This document shows positions 22,502-31,890 of a DNA stretch of 39,110 nt, piece after piece. Under the pieces are notes generated by a model. The model was not told the origin of the DNA. It worked only from the letters and a program-made list of their open reading frames with translations, and searched no databases. Source of the DNA: Burkholderiales bacterium. GTDB taxonomy: Bacteria > Pseudomonadota > Gammaproteobacteria > Burkholderiales > Thiobacteraceae. The position numbers and the translations under genes were made by a program. Within the stretch, counting starts at the first letter, position 1. Each line of letters opens with the position of its first letter. The stretch lies in assembly GCA_018781585.1 (NCBI GenBank), contig JADMJT010000001.1:29295-68404 (forward strand), given 5' to 3'.

Positions 22502-25228
22502 ATGCCAGCCATCCTCACCTGCCGCTTTCCTGAAACCGATTTACTGCACGGTGCGGCGCAGGCACTGATTGAAGCCGAGCAAACTCGATTGCCGGATTTA
22601 AGCGGCATCACGGTGTTGTTGCCCAACATGCATGCCGCGCCCGCCCTGGCTCGCGCGCTGGGCCAAGCGGCGGGGTTGCCCACCCTGCTGTTGCCCACTT
22701 TGACCACCCTGCCGCAACTAGCGAAGCTTGCGTCACTGCCGCAGCCCACTGTCTCAGATAGCGAGCGTCAAAGCCTGCTGTATGGCGCGCTGCGCGCACG
22801 CAAATGGTTTCGCGATGCCACGCTGTTGTGGCCGCTCACCGGCGAGTTGCTGAAATTATTCGACGATCTCACGCTCAACCAAATTCGCCTGCCCGATTCC
22901 CACGACGATTTTTTGCGTCAGTTGGAAACAGCCTATGCCGCCACTGCCGGCGCATCGCTGCAATTCGAAGCGCGCTTGGCACATGAACTATGGCATGCGC
23001 TGCGCCACGACTTAGGCGCGCGGCTGGATGCCGCCAGCACTTACGCCTTACAGCTCGGCCAGCTTGCACAAGGCGCTGCCGCGCCCTTGTATGGTTTAGG
23101 CCTCACCGATCTCGCACCGATCGAGCACGACTTTCTGATAGCTTATGCCGAACGGGCGCGAGTCACCCTGTTCGCATCCGGCACCCTCGCGCAGGACACA
23201 TCAAGCAGCGGCGCATTGCTGCAGGCGGCGTGGGGGGGGCAGGATTCAGAAAACCCGGTACCGCTGTATGAACGGGCGGCGGCGCTGCGCGCGACCGTTC
23301 CAGCCAGCCCTATCGCTGACAAGCTCAAGCTATTCGGCGCGCAATCGCTGGAAGAAGAAGCGCTCGCCGCCGCGACCCAAGTGCGGCTGTGGCTCACTGA
23401 AGGTAAGCGCGACATCGCCATCGTCGCGCAGGATCGTCTCGCCGCACGCCGCTTACGCGCGCTGCTGGAGCGCCACGCGATTTACGTCAAGGATGAAACC
23501 GGCTGGACATTCTCCACCACCGCCGCCAGCGCGCTCATCATGCGCTGGCTGGATCTGGTGGCGGACGACTTCTATTACCAGGATCTGCTGGATTTTCTCA
23601 AGTCTCCGCTGGTATTAAGCCAGATGCCGCGCGAAGAAAGACGCGAAGCGGTGTCCGCCTTAGAGTTACTGATCCGAGAACATAATGTCGTGTCGCGCTT
23701 GGCGCATTATCTCGACCTGGTGCGCAGCAACGATGCCTTGGCGTGCGTTCCCTTACTCGAAGCCCTGCATGCGGCGCGTGCCGGCTGGCAGACGCGACGC
23801 GCCCAGCCGCTGCGCGATTGGCTCAAGCTGCTGACCAATACTCTGTCGCAGCTCGGCATGCTGGAGCCGCTGGCGCGCGATCTCGCCGGCGGACAACTAC
23901 TGGACATGCTCGCGCACACGGAGCGCGAGTTGGAAACGGCGTCGGAAATGTTTCGCTTTGCCGAATGGCGCCACTGGTTGAATCAATGCTTTGAGCGCGC
24001 CACTTTTCTCGATACCGGCATCGATAGCACTATCGTCTTCACCCATCTGCCGGCGACACGTTTGCGCACCTTCGACGCCACCCTGCTCTTGGGCTGTGAT
24101 GCACGTCACTTGCCGTCACCGCCTGCCGCGACGGTGTTTTTTAATCAATCGGTGCGCGCCAGTTTAAAATTGCCCACCTGGCGCGATGCGTGGCTGATCG
24201 AGCAAAGCGATGTGGCAGGACTGCTCGCGCGTTCGGGTGCGGTGTTGGCGACTTGGCAAGCCTTTCAACAAAGCGAGCCGAATCTATTAAGCCCTTTGTT
24301 CGAGTTGCTCGAAACCTGCCACCGCCAGGCATATCACTTAAACCTGCGCGATACGCGACTGCGCGCATTGTTGTGCAACGCGCCACTCGCGTCTGACTTA
24401 GCCCTAACACCGCCCGCGCCGCGCTTAACGGCCGCGACCATCCCCCAGGAAATTTCTGCCAGCGCCTATGGCAGCTTGATGACTTGCCCCTATCAATATT
24501 TCGCGCGCCATGTATTGCGATTAAATGAACTCGACGATGTACAGCTCACGCTGGAAAAACGCGATCTAGGCACGCTCGTGCATCGCATCCTGCATAAATT
24601 TCACCATGAGCATCCGACACTCGCTGATGAAACAGACGCCCACTGGGAAGCGAAACTGCACGAGATTGGCCAACACGTTTTCGCGCCGCTATTGCGTATC
24701 AATTATCTCAGCCGCGCTTGGCTTAGCGCATGGGAAAAGTTGATCCCCGCCTATGTGGCCTGGCAGCGCTCACACGAGGCGCGAGGCTGGCAGTGGCACA
24801 GCGGCGAAGCACGCGAACGCCTGCTGCTGCCGCTGGAAAATGGCGCATTCTTAACGCTCAAAGGCACGCTCGACCGCCTAGATGAAGGCGGCAACGGGCG
24901 TACCGTGATTGACTACAAAATGAAATCCAAAGCCACTCTAAAAAAACAATTGCTATCACCCGGCGAGGATGTGCAGCTACCCGTGTATGCGCTGCTATCG
25001 GGCGATCGCACCACCGCGGCAGCCTACTTGAGCTTGGATCGGGCAAGCGTAGAAGCGGTCACACTGGAAGGCGACATCAACGCGCTCGCGGTGGACGTGG
25101 CACAACGCTTGCAAGCGCTATTCGATGACTTGCACACGGGTGCGGGCCTACCCGCGCAGGGCACGGAGGCCGCCTGCGCGCAGTGTGAAATGGAAGGCGT
25201 GTGTCGGCGCGGTTATTGGAACACATGA
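22502..25228 (+). CDS. addB: AddB-type helicase-like/PD-(D/E)XK nuclease subunit
   Basis: A 908-residue protein. The N-terminal two thirds look like an inactivated helicase fold, as in AddB; no good Walker A is seen at the start (TVLLPNMHAAPALARAL). The C-terminal third is a PD-(D/E)XK nuclease: GTLVHRILHKFH, LKGTLDRLDE and VIDYKMKS supply His, Asp and Asp-x-Lys. Four Cys, one in SLMTCPYQYFARH and C892, C895 and C901 in CAQCEMEGVC, match the AddB iron-sulfur staple. It should join the gene product of 25225 to process double-strand breaks. Its stop overlaps that start by 4 bp (ATGA). It starts 16 bp after fdxA. Confidence 0.87.
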   Translation: MPAILTCRFPETDLLHGAAQALIEAEQTRLPDLSGITVLLPNMHAAPALARALGQAAGLPTLLLPTLTTLPQLAKLASLPQPTVSDSERQSLLYGALRARKWFRDATLLWPLTGELLKLFDDLTLNQIRLPDSHDDFLRQLETAYAATAGASLQFEARLAHELWHALRHDLGARLDAASTYALQLGQLAQGAAAPLYGLGLTDLAPIEHDFLIAYAERARVTLFASGTLAQDTSSSGALLQAAWGGQDSENPVPLYERAAALRATVPASPIADKLKLFGAQSLEEEALAAATQVRLWLTEGKRDIAIVAQDRLAARRLRALLERHAIYVKDETGWTFSTTAASALIMRWLDLVADDFYYQDLLDFLKSPLVLSQMPREERREAVSALELLIREHNVVSRLAHYLDLVRSNDALACVPLLEALHAARAGWQTRRAQPLRDWLKLLTNTLSQLGMLEPLARDLAGGQLLDMLAHTERELETASEMFRFAEWRHWLNQCFERATFLDTGIDSTIVFTHLPATRLRTFDATLLLGCDARHLPSPPAATVFFNQSVRASLKLPTWRDAWLIEQSDVAGLLARSGAVLATWQAFQQSEPNLLSPLFELLETCHRQAYHLNLRDTRLRALLCNAPLASDLALTPPAPRLTAATIPQEISASAYGSLMTCPYQYFARHVLRLNELDDVQLTLEKRDLGTLVHRILHKFHHEHPTLADETDAHWEAKLHEIGQHVFAPLLRINYLSRAWLSAWEKLIPAYVAWQRSHEARGWQWHSGEARERLLLPLENGAFLTLKGTLDRLDEGGNGRTVIDYKMKSKATLKKQLLSPGEDVQLPVYALLSGDRTTAAAYLSLDRASVEAVTLEGDINALAVDVAQRLQALFDDLHTGAGLPAQGTEAACAQCEMEGVCRRGYWNT

Positions 25229-28200
25229 ATAACGCCACCATTCCCTCCTTAGTGCGCGACGCCCTCGACCCAAAACGCAGCGTGGTGGTGGAAGCCTGCG
25301 CCGGCAGCGGCAAAACTTGGCTCCTAGTGTCGCGCATCATCCGGCTATTGATTGATGGCGCAGACCCATCGGAAATCCTCGCCATCACCTACACGCGAAA
25401 GGCGGCGCAAGAGATGCAAGCGCGGCTCAACGATTGGCTGCGCGAGTTGACCATAGCACCCGAGGAAACAGTGCGTGCGTTTCTTCGCCAGCGCGCGCTG
25501 AGCGATGCAGAAATCACCCGCGCCCTGCCCCGTGTGCGCGGGCTGTTCGAATTGGCGCTAACCAGTCGGCCGGCGCTGACCATCAATACCTTTCACGGCT
25601 GGTTCCTCGATTTATTGCAGCGCGCGCCGCTCAATGCCGGTGCTGCCGGCAATGTGGCGCTGCTCGAGCAAACCTCGCCGCTGATCGAGGAAGCCTGGCA
25701 AGGCTTGGCCGAGCAATTGCTTGACGCGCCCGACTCCCCCATCGCGCACGCCTTGAACAATTTATTCCGCGACTATGGGCTCGCCAGCACCCGCAATGTG
25801 CTGCAACGCTTCATCGCCAAGCGCGCGGAATGGTGGCGCTATACGCGCGACCAAGCCGATCCGGTGGCATTCACACTGGATCAGCTTCAAGAAGAATTTG
25901 GCGTGGCATTCGATGAGCCGGTTTTAGAACCGCTGTTCGCGGATGAATTGCTGATCGCGTCCTTGGAGAAATTTGCTGGGCTGTTGGAAAAGAACGGCAC
26001 CGATGCCGATCTCTCACATGCCGCGATGATTCGAGCAGGGCTAATCGCGTCCGATCTGCCACGCCGTTTCACAACGATTTGCCGCGCATTTTTCAAGCTG
26101 GATGGCGAACCCTACGCGCGCAAAACCAGCAAGGCGCGCGCAGCGCGGCTGCAAGCAGACGAAGAACAGTACGCTAAACTGAACGATCGTCTCACCACAC
26201 GATTGAATCACGCCAAAACCACGCTGACCGAACAACGCGCCTTGCGTTTCAACCGCGATGCGCTGCGCTGCGGCGAAGCGCTGCTCGCACACTATCAGCG
26301 CTTAAAGGATGCACGTGGCGTGCTCGATTTCACTGACATCGAATATCGTACCCACACCCTGCTCACCGAAGACGACCACGCCGCCTATATGCAATATAAG
26401 TTGGATGCGCGCTATAAACACATCCTGCTCGACGAGTTTCAAGACACCAATCCCTTACAGTGGCAAATCCTGAAGAGTTGGTTCGATGCCGCCGTGGGGG
26501 CTGAACGCACGCCGCATGTGTTTGTCGTCGGCGACCCGAAGCAATCGATCTACCGCTTTCGCGGCGCGGATGCGCGGCTGTTCGATCTGGCCAAACAAGA
26601 CTTGGGTGAACATTTCGGCGCGCGCCATCTGACGCAGGATGCCTCGTGGCGCAACGCGCAACCGATACTCGATGTGGTGAACCGTTTATTTTCAGCGGAG
26701 CCCGCCTTCACCCCTTTCCAGCCGCATCATGCACACCAATCCACGCTGCCCGGCCAAGTGTGGTTGTTGCCGCTCGAAGCGAAAGCAGAGGCTACAGAAA
26801 TCACGCAGATCGACTTGCGCAACCCGCTCACCACGCCACTTGCAGACAGCGCAGAATCCGCGCACCAGCGCGAAGCGGAGCGCATCGCCACCAGCATTCA
26901 AGCCATCGTCGGCCAGTGGGCGATTCACGAAAAAGGCACACGCCGCGCCGCCGAATACCGCGACATCATGCTGCTCACGCGCATGCGCACACATTTGCGC
27001 GTGTACGAAGATGCCCTGAAGCGCGCCGGCATTCCTTTTCTCACCTCGCGCCGTGGCGGCCTGCTCGAAACACTGGAAGCGCGCGATCTGAGCGCTTTGC
27101 TGGAATTTTTGGTGCTGCCCTATGCCGATCTCAAACTGGCGCAAGTGTTGCGCTCGCCGCTGTTTAGCGCGACCGACGATGATCTGCTGGCCTTGGCGCT
27201 AGCGGGTGAAGGGCCGTGGTGGCGTCGGCTCAATTTCTTGCTTGCATCCGGCACCGCGTCCGAGACGCTCACCCGCGCGCATAGCCTGCTCGATAACTGG
27301 CGGCGCGCCTCCGACCAATTGCCGGTGCATGATTTGCTCGACCGCATCTATCACCAAGGCGACGTGCTGGCGCGTTATCGGCGCGCCAGCCCTGCCGCCA
27401 TGGCCGATTCGGTACAAGCCAATCTGCTGAGCTATCTCGAACTCTCCCTCACGCTGGAAGGCGGGCGCTATCCGAGCCTGCCCAAATTCATCGACGAATT
27501 GGCCGTGCTGCGCCGTGCGCGCGACGAAGAAGCGCCGGACGAGGGCCAAGTGGCCGATGCGGAAAACGCCGTGCACATCTACACCGTGCACGGCGCCAAA
27601 GGCCTGGAGCGGCCGATCGTGTGGCTGGTCGATGCGCATCGCGTCACCCCCGCCAAGGATGCCTATAGCGCGCTGGTGGATTGGGCGCCGGGAGACGCAG
27701 CACCCGCGCATTTCTCCCTCACCAGCACGCAAGAAGAACGCGGCCAAGCGCGCGCGCCCCACTTCATGCGCGAAGCGGAATTATTGCAACGCGAAGAACT
27801 CAATTTGCTCTACGTCGCCATGACCCGCGCACAGCAATATCTCATTATCAGCGGATCGGAAACCAAGAAATCCCAGCACCCAAGCTGGTATGCGCGGCTC
27901 GCCGGCGTGATGGAACCGAATAGCGATCTCACGCCGCCGGATCAAGCGCCACTCGTCGCGTCATCCACTGCCGACATAGCGCCGCCTATTTCTATCGATG
28001 CCGCACAAACCCTGCCGGAAACCGGCCCTGCCTGCGGTCAACGCGCACATACCATCGAAACCCCCGCCATGCGCCACGGCACCCTGCTGCATCGCCTGCT
28101 GGAACAGCTCGCCCCACCCGCCCCCGCAAAAGACAAAACGCGCTTGCGTCAAGAATGGGCCATCGCAGAAGACAGCTTCGAGACTTTATGGCGCGAGGCG

Positions 28201-28527
28201 CAAACTATTCTCGGCGCACCTCCTCTGGCCCGTTTCTTCGACCCCGCCCACTATCGCCGCGCCTGGAACGAACTGCCCTTCCTCACCGCGAACGGCGACT
28301 TTCTGCGCATCGACCGCCTGGTGGAATTCGAACACGAAATTTGGGTGCTGGATTACAAGAGCACGGAAACCGCGACCGAAGCGACACTCACGCAAGCCGC
28401 GAAACCGCATCGTACGCAACTTCAAAATTATTTGACCGCGATGCAGGCGCTTTTTCCAGGCAAACAAATGAAGGGCGGGGTAATATTCAAAGGTGGGCTG
28501 TTGTTTGAAATAAGCGGCCCAGCCTGA
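25225..28527 (+). CDS. addA: AddA-type UvrD-like helicase/nuclease
   Basis: A 1100-residue SF1 helicase fused to a nuclease. Walker A is ACAGSGKT at 24-31, then AITYTRKAAQEM, INTFHGWF, LLDEFQDTNPLQW, GDPKQSIYRFRGAD, YTVHGAKGLERPIVWL and LLYVAMTRAQQY. The C-terminal nuclease domain has GTLLHRLLEQL, LRIDRLVEF and VLDYKST with the catalytic His, Asp and Asp-x-Lys. With AddB it would resect DNA ends for RecA. The ATG at 25225 overlaps the addB stop, so a frame start at 25201 is not needed. No RecBCD genes are in the window. Chi specificity cannot be read from sequence. Confidence 0.92.
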   Translation: MNNATIPSLVRDALDPKRSVVVEACAGSGKTWLLVSRIIRLLIDGADPSEILAITYTRKAAQEMQARLNDWLRELTIAPEETVRAFLRQRALSDAEITRALPRVRGLFELALTSRPALTINTFHGWFLDLLQRAPLNAGAAGNVALLEQTSPLIEEAWQGLAEQLLDAPDSPIAHALNNLFRDYGLASTRNVLQRFIAKRAEWWRYTRDQADPVAFTLDQLQEEFGVAFDEPVLEPLFADELLIASLEKFAGLLEKNGTDADLSHAAMIRAGLIASDLPRRFTTICRAFFKLDGEPYARKTSKARAARLQADEEQYAKLNDRLTTRLNHAKTTLTEQRALRFNRDALRCGEALLAHYQRLKDARGVLDFTDIEYRTHTLLTEDDHAAYMQYKLDARYKHILLDEFQDTNPLQWQILKSWFDAAVGAERTPHVFVVGDPKQSIYRFRGADARLFDLAKQDLGEHFGARHLTQDASWRNAQPILDVVNRLFSAEPAFTPFQPHHAHQSTLPGQVWLLPLEAKAEATEITQIDLRNPLTTPLADSAESAHQREAERIATSIQAIVGQWAIHEKGTRRAAEYRDIMLLTRMRTHLRVYEDALKRAGIPFLTSRRGGLLETLEARDLSALLEFLVLPYADLKLAQVLRSPLFSATDDDLLALALAGEGPWWRRLNFLLASGTASETLTRAHSLLDNWRRASDQLPVHDLLDRIYHQGDVLARYRRASPAAMADSVQANLLSYLELSLTLEGGRYPSLPKFIDELAVLRRARDEEAPDEGQVADAENAVHIYTVHGAKGLERPIVWLVDAHRVTPAKDAYSALVDWAPGDAAPAHFSLTSTQEERGQARAPHFMREAELLQREELNLLYVAMTRAQQYLIISGSETKKSQHPSWYARLAGVMEPNSDLTPPDQAPLVASSTADIAPPISIDAAQTLPETGPACGQRAHTIETPAMRHGTLLHRLLEQLAPPAPAKDKTRLRQEWAIAEDSFETLWREAQTILGAPPLARFFDPAHYRRAWNELPFLTANGDFLRIDRLVEFEHEIWVLDYKSTETATEATLTQAAKPHRTQLQNYLTAMQALFPGKQMKGGVIFKGGLLFEISGPA

Positions 28528-28583
28528 ATATAGGCGCATCGATATTTGTTTCACCCGAGCCCAATAACCTTCCAGGAGCAGAC

Positions 28584-28817
28584 ATGATCTTCACGCCCGA
28601 CCTCGTAGCAGAGCTGGAAATCCTCGCACGCTATGACTTATCCACGATAGGGGAAGGCATTAAGGTGCACAAAACGGCGGAGCCGAGTGTGATCGCCGCC
28701 ACGCAGCGCTTGTTTGACAAGGGTGTGATTTCACTTAGCGACGGCGGGTATCTGACCCACCTGGGCTTGGGCGTGGCCGAGCACGTGCAGGCGCTGATCA
28801 CCATCATGAAAAAGTAA
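28584..28817 (+). CDS. small conserved protein, TIGR02647 family
   Basis: A 77-residue protein matching the TIGR02647 family of unknown function: TPDLVAELEILARYDLSTIGEGIKVH at the start and DGGYLTHLGLGVAEHVQAL near the end. The pattern of short helices suggests a winged-helix-like fold but DNA binding is not shown. A strong ribosome-binding site AGGAG lies 5-6 bp before the ATG. The DUF1415 gene starts on the last base of its stop codon, so the two are co-translated. Confidence 0.85.
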   Translation: MIFTPDLVAELEILARYDLSTIGEGIKVHKTAEPSVIAATQRLFDKGVISLSDGGYLTHLGLGVAEHVQALITIMKK

Positions 28818-29380
28818 TGGCGACAGAAGGCGCAACCGCGACGACGGATGAAATCGTCGCCGCGACGCAAACCTGGTTAGAAACAGCAGTCATCGGCCTG
28901 AACCTGTGCCCCTTCGCCAAGGCCGTGCATGTACATCAGCAGGTTCGATATTGCGTGAGCAACGCGCAATCCACAGCAGAATTATTGGAAGACCTCGCCA
29001 AGGAACTGCGCGCTTTACACGCGGCAGACCCGAATGAATGCGAGACCACGCTGTTGATTCACCCTTATGTACTGACGGATTTTATCGAGTACAGCCTTTT
29101 TCTGCGCACCGCCGAGGCGGTCATCTCCAAGCTGGGATTCGCGGCAGAATTTCAACTCGCAAGCTTCCATCCTCAATACCAATTCAACGATGCGGGGCCG
29201 GACGATATCGAGAACTACACCAACCGCTCGCCCTATCCCACGCTGCATCTCTTGCGCGAATCGAGCATCGCGCGCGCAGTCGCCGCCTTCCCCGATGCGG
29301 CCGCTATCTATGAGAAAAATAGGGAGACTTTGCGCCGGCTTGGGCATGCCGGGTGGCAACGCTTGTGGCGGGACATGTAA
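28817..29380 (+). CDS. DUF1415 family protein
   Basis: A 187-residue protein of the DUF1415 family, whose function is unknown. Characteristic pieces are TWLETAVIGLNLCPFAKAV near the N-terminus, ETTLLIHPYVLTDF, FHPQYQF and NYTNRSPYPTLHLLRE. It appears cytoplasmic with no membrane segment. The NLCPFAK motif has one conserved Cys that could be reactive; this is only a guess. The start overlaps the previous stop by 1 bp. A double-hairpin repeat directly follows the stop codon. Confidence 0.85.
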   Translation: MATEGATATTDEIVAATQTWLETAVIGLNLCPFAKAVHVHQQVRYCVSNAQSTAELLEDLAKELRALHAADPNECETTLLIHPYVLTDFIEYSLFLRTAEAVISKLGFAAEFQLASFHPQYQFNDAGPDDIENYTNRSPYPTLHLLRESSIARAVAAFPDAAAIYEKNRETLRRLGHAGWQRLWRDM

Positions 29381-29421
29381 CGCCGGCATCCTGCCGGCAT
29401 GCAAGCAGGATGCTTGCGCTA
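29381..29421. repeat. REP-like double hairpin between convergent genes
   Basis: Two adjacent perfect 7-bp hairpins: GCCGGCA-TCC-TGCCGGC (29382-29398) and GCAAGCA-GGA-TGCTTGC (29401-29417). The element fills the space between the DUF1415 stop and the convergent DUF2069 stop. It may block read-through in both directions although no T-run is present. This kind of unit is usually dispersed; a single copy is in this window. Confidence 0.8.
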
Positions 29422-29748
29422 CGAACGACTATTCCGCGCATAGAAAATCGCACACAGATAAAACACTACGGCGAGCAGCACTTCAGCGCCCGCAAGCCAG
29501 GCAGCGATGCCGCGCTCGGCATAGGCCCGCACGACACCCTCGGTGAAATACAGCAGAATCAACATCGACGACCACTGATAGGTGTAGCGCTTGCCGCGTA
29601 AAATCCCAAACAACGGCAACAGCAGCGGCACGATCTTTAGAACCAGAATCGTGCGCGAGGTCGGCGCCAGCCACGCCTCCCATGCCAGCGTAAGAAAAAT
29701 CAGGGCAATCAGACTGGCGATACAACCGTAGTGCAACCAGCGCAGCAT
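29419..29748 (-). CDS. DUF2069 membrane protein
   Basis: A 109-residue inner-membrane protein of the DUF2069 family with about four hydrophobic helices: CIASLIALIFLTLAWEAWL, a second around ILVLKIVPLLLPLFGIL, WSSMLILLYFTEGVVRAY and AEVLLAVVFYLCAIFY. The GKRYTYQWSSMLILLYFTEG stretch is the family signature. The role is unknown. The ATG at 29748 is preferred; an in-frame GTG at 29781 would add 11 residues encoded by an intergenic repeat. No clear ribosome-binding site is visible for either. Confidence 0.8.
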   Translation of the reverse strand: MLRWLHYGCIASLIALIFLTLAWEAWLAPTSRTILVLKIVPLLLPLFGILRGKRYTYQWSSMLILLYFTEGVVRAYAERGIAAWLAGAEVLLAVVFYLCAIFYARNSRS

Positions 29749-29756
29749 ACGACTAG

Positions 29757-29860
29757 GCGCCACGGATGGAAACGGAGACACGCGGATAAAATCTAAAATG
29801 AAATGGCGTGCAGTGCTTATCTGTGGTCATCCGTGTTCATCCCTAGTTAGATTTTTCTTG
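29757..29860. repeat. inverted intergenic repeat (CACGGATG/CATCCGTG type)
   Basis: CACGGATG (29761-29768) is inverted as CATCCGTG (29828-29835), and AAAATCTAA (29788-29796) is inverted as TTAGATTTT just after. The design resembles the arrays at 72-195 and 35269-35347: short CGGA-rich units in opposite orientation around an AT-rich centre. It lies between DUF2069 and the HugZ-like gene. Confidence 0.65.
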
Positions 29861-29865
29861 GATCT

Positions 29866-30570
29866 TTAGTTGCCGCGCGCCAGCGCCACCAAGCGCTCGC
29901 GCGCGGCATTTGCATCGGCGACAAAACCATCGAACTCGATGCGCTGCAATCGCTCCCCGAGCCGCAAATCGAAACCATCGTAATCCAAACCGATCATCGC
30001 GATCGCACCGGCATTCACCCCATGATCGCGGCCTGCGTACACAGCAAGCGCATCGGCGTGACCGGTATTCATGTGCGCAAGGATTGATTCCTCCACATCG
30101 GTCAATTGGCTGGCGAGGGCGAGAAAATCCGTCGGGCTGACCCAGCGCGCTTGGGCGAAGCCGGCAATAGAGCGGATGTGATGCGGTTCGATGCGGTAAA
30201 ACGCGAAATCGAGTGCGAGCAACGGCTCCGCTTCGGGAAAATAGCGCAAGTATCGGGCGCGGATATGGTGCGTATCGTCAGGACCGATCAGTTTCGCCTC
30301 GCCCAGCAGCGCCAAACGCGGCAGGGATTGCGTCTGGCTGCCTGCATCGTGCACGGCCAGGCTGACCCTCGGCGCTTGGTGAATATTGTACGTGTGTTCG
30401 GCCAGCGCGCTGATCAAGATCACCAGCCGCCCTTGATGGTCGGTCACATAATCCACGAACGAGCCGTAGGGGTAGCCGGGATATTTTTGCGACGTAGTGG
30501 AGAGCGCACCGTAATGGTGGCGACGTAGTAGGCGGCGGGCTTCTTGGCCGGGAGTCAACTCGACGGGCAT
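29866..30570 (-). CDS. HugZ-like haem utilisation protein (PNPOx fold plus DUF2470)
   Basis: A 234-residue protein with an N-terminal pyridoxamine-phosphate-oxidase-like split barrel (HYGALSTTSQKYPGYPYGSFVDY, LISALAEHTYNI) and a C-terminal DUF2470 unit (EESILAHMNTGHADALAVYAG). This combination is found in HugZ/HutZ haem-degrading proteins and in related proteins of unknown role. DUF2470 His residues bind haem in HugZ; the HMNTGHADA motif has the two His. No haem transport genes are next to it, so haem use is inferred. The ATG at 30570 follows GAGGT by 10 bp; the in-frame TTG at 30579 is too close to it. Confidence 0.8.
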   Translation of the reverse strand: MPVELTPGQEARRLLRRHHYGALSTTSQKYPGYPYGSFVDYVTDHQGRLVILISALAEHTYNIHQAPRVSLAVHDAGSQTQSLPRLALLGEAKLIGPDDTHHIRARYLRYFPEAEPLLALDFAFYRIEPHHIRSIAGFAQARWVSPTDFLALASQLTDVEESILAHMNTGHADALAVYAGRDHGVNAGAIAMIGLDYDGFDLRLGERLQRIEFDGFVADANAARERLVALARGN

Positions 30571-30657
30571 GATGCGCAATACCTCGTTTCAACGATGCGC
30601 AAGTATAACAGTCAGCGCCTTGACATCGCCAAGAGGCGGGTGCTAGCTTGCCCGACC

Positions 30658-31890
30658 ATGAACGCCACCTTACCGAATTCACGCAAACTACTTGGCTTCC
30701 TACGATTTGTCGCTTACCGATTCGCGGATGACCGCTGCGCACAAATCGCCTCTAGCCTCACCTTCACGACGCTGCTCTCGCTGATTCCCCTGATCACGGT
30801 GATGGTGACCGTGTTCGCGGCTTTTCCCGTCTTCACTGATCTAATGACGCAGATCAAAATATTTATGCTGATGAATATGGTGCCGGAAGTAGCGGGCAAG
30901 GTCATCACCGTGTACATGACGCAATTCTCATCCGAAGCAGCCAAGCTGACCATGCTCGGCATCGCAGGGTTGACGATTACCGCACTGTTGCTCATCTATA
31001 CCATCGACCATGCTTTTAATGTCATCTGGCGCGTGCGTAAACCACGCACGATGTTGCAGCGTTTCCTCACTTATTGGGCGGTACTCACGATCGGTCCGAT
31101 TATTCTGGGCGCAAGTTTGTCGGTGACTTATTATATCGTCAGCTTTTCGCTGGGTTATGTAAGCAATATCCCGCTGCTGGGGCAGACCGCATTCAAGCTG
31201 CTGCCGGTCGCGCTCATGTCGCTGGCGTTCACCTTGCTCTATTTAGCGGTGCCCAACCGCTATGTGCCGTGGAAGCATGCGCTAGTGGGCGGCGTTTTTG
31301 CCGGCATCGCATTCGAATTGATGAAGCGCGTGTTTGCCTGGTACATCACTTCTTTTCCAACCTATACCTTGGTCTATGGTGCATTCGCCACGTTCCCGAT
31401 CTTTTTATTGTGGATTTATTTTTCCTGGCTGGTGATCCTGCTGGGCGCAGTGATTGCCGCCACCCTCTCGCATTGGCGCGGCGGCACTTGGCAACTCGCA
31501 CGTGCGCCGGGCTGGCAGTTCGAGGACGCGCTGCGCCTATTGCAAGCCCTCGCAAGTGCGCAACGTGCGGGCCATAGCGTCAAGCTGGCTTGGCTCAGCC
31601 AGCACGTCGATTTGGGTTTGGAAGAGATGGAAGCGTTGCTCGAGCGGCTGGTGCAAGCGAATTTCGTGCGCCGCGTGAATAAGGATGCTTGGCTGCTGTC
31701 ACGCGCACCGCAGGATATTTCTACCGCGGACGTGTTCCGCCTGTTTGTATTCGATGCCGAATCGAAAAGCGCAGCCGGCGATGCCTATCAAACGCTGCTC
31801 GGTCAGCTCGGGGCGCAACATCGCGCCACCCTTACGCCAACCCTGGCGGACTTATTGGCCACGCCAGCTCCGCTAGCTAAAGAAGAATAA
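30658..31890 (+). CDS. YihY family inner-membrane protein
   Basis: A 410-residue protein of the YihY/virulence factor BrkB family (once called RNase BN, a name now considered wrong). The first 280 residues contain about six membrane helices and the family motif ASSLTFTTLLSLIPLITVM; another conserved area is VYGAFATFPIFLLWIYFSWLVILLGA. After about 290 a soluble C-terminal part (LAWLSQHVDLGLEEMEALLERLV) resembles a winged helix. Function is unknown. The ATG at 30658 gives the normal N-terminus. The final 18 bp overlap the convergent PilZ-like gene. Confidence 0.88.
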   Translation: MNATLPNSRKLLGFLRFVAYRFADDRCAQIASSLTFTTLLSLIPLITVMVTVFAAFPVFTDLMTQIKIFMLMNMVPEVAGKVITVYMTQFSSEAAKLTMLGIAGLTITALLLIYTIDHAFNVIWRVRKPRTMLQRFLTYWAVLTIGPIILGASLSVTYYIVSFSLGYVSNIPLLGQTAFKLLPVALMSLAFTLLYLAVPNRYVPWKHALVGGVFAGIAFELMKRVFAWYITSFPTYTLVYGAFATFPIFLLWIYFSWLVILLGAVIAATLSHWRGGTWQLARAPGWQFEDALRLLQALASAQRAGHSVKLAWLSQHVDLGLEEMEALLERLVQANFVRRVNKDAWLLSRAPQDISTADVFRLFVFDAESKSAAGDAYQTLLGQLGAQHRATLTPTLADLLATPAPLAKEE

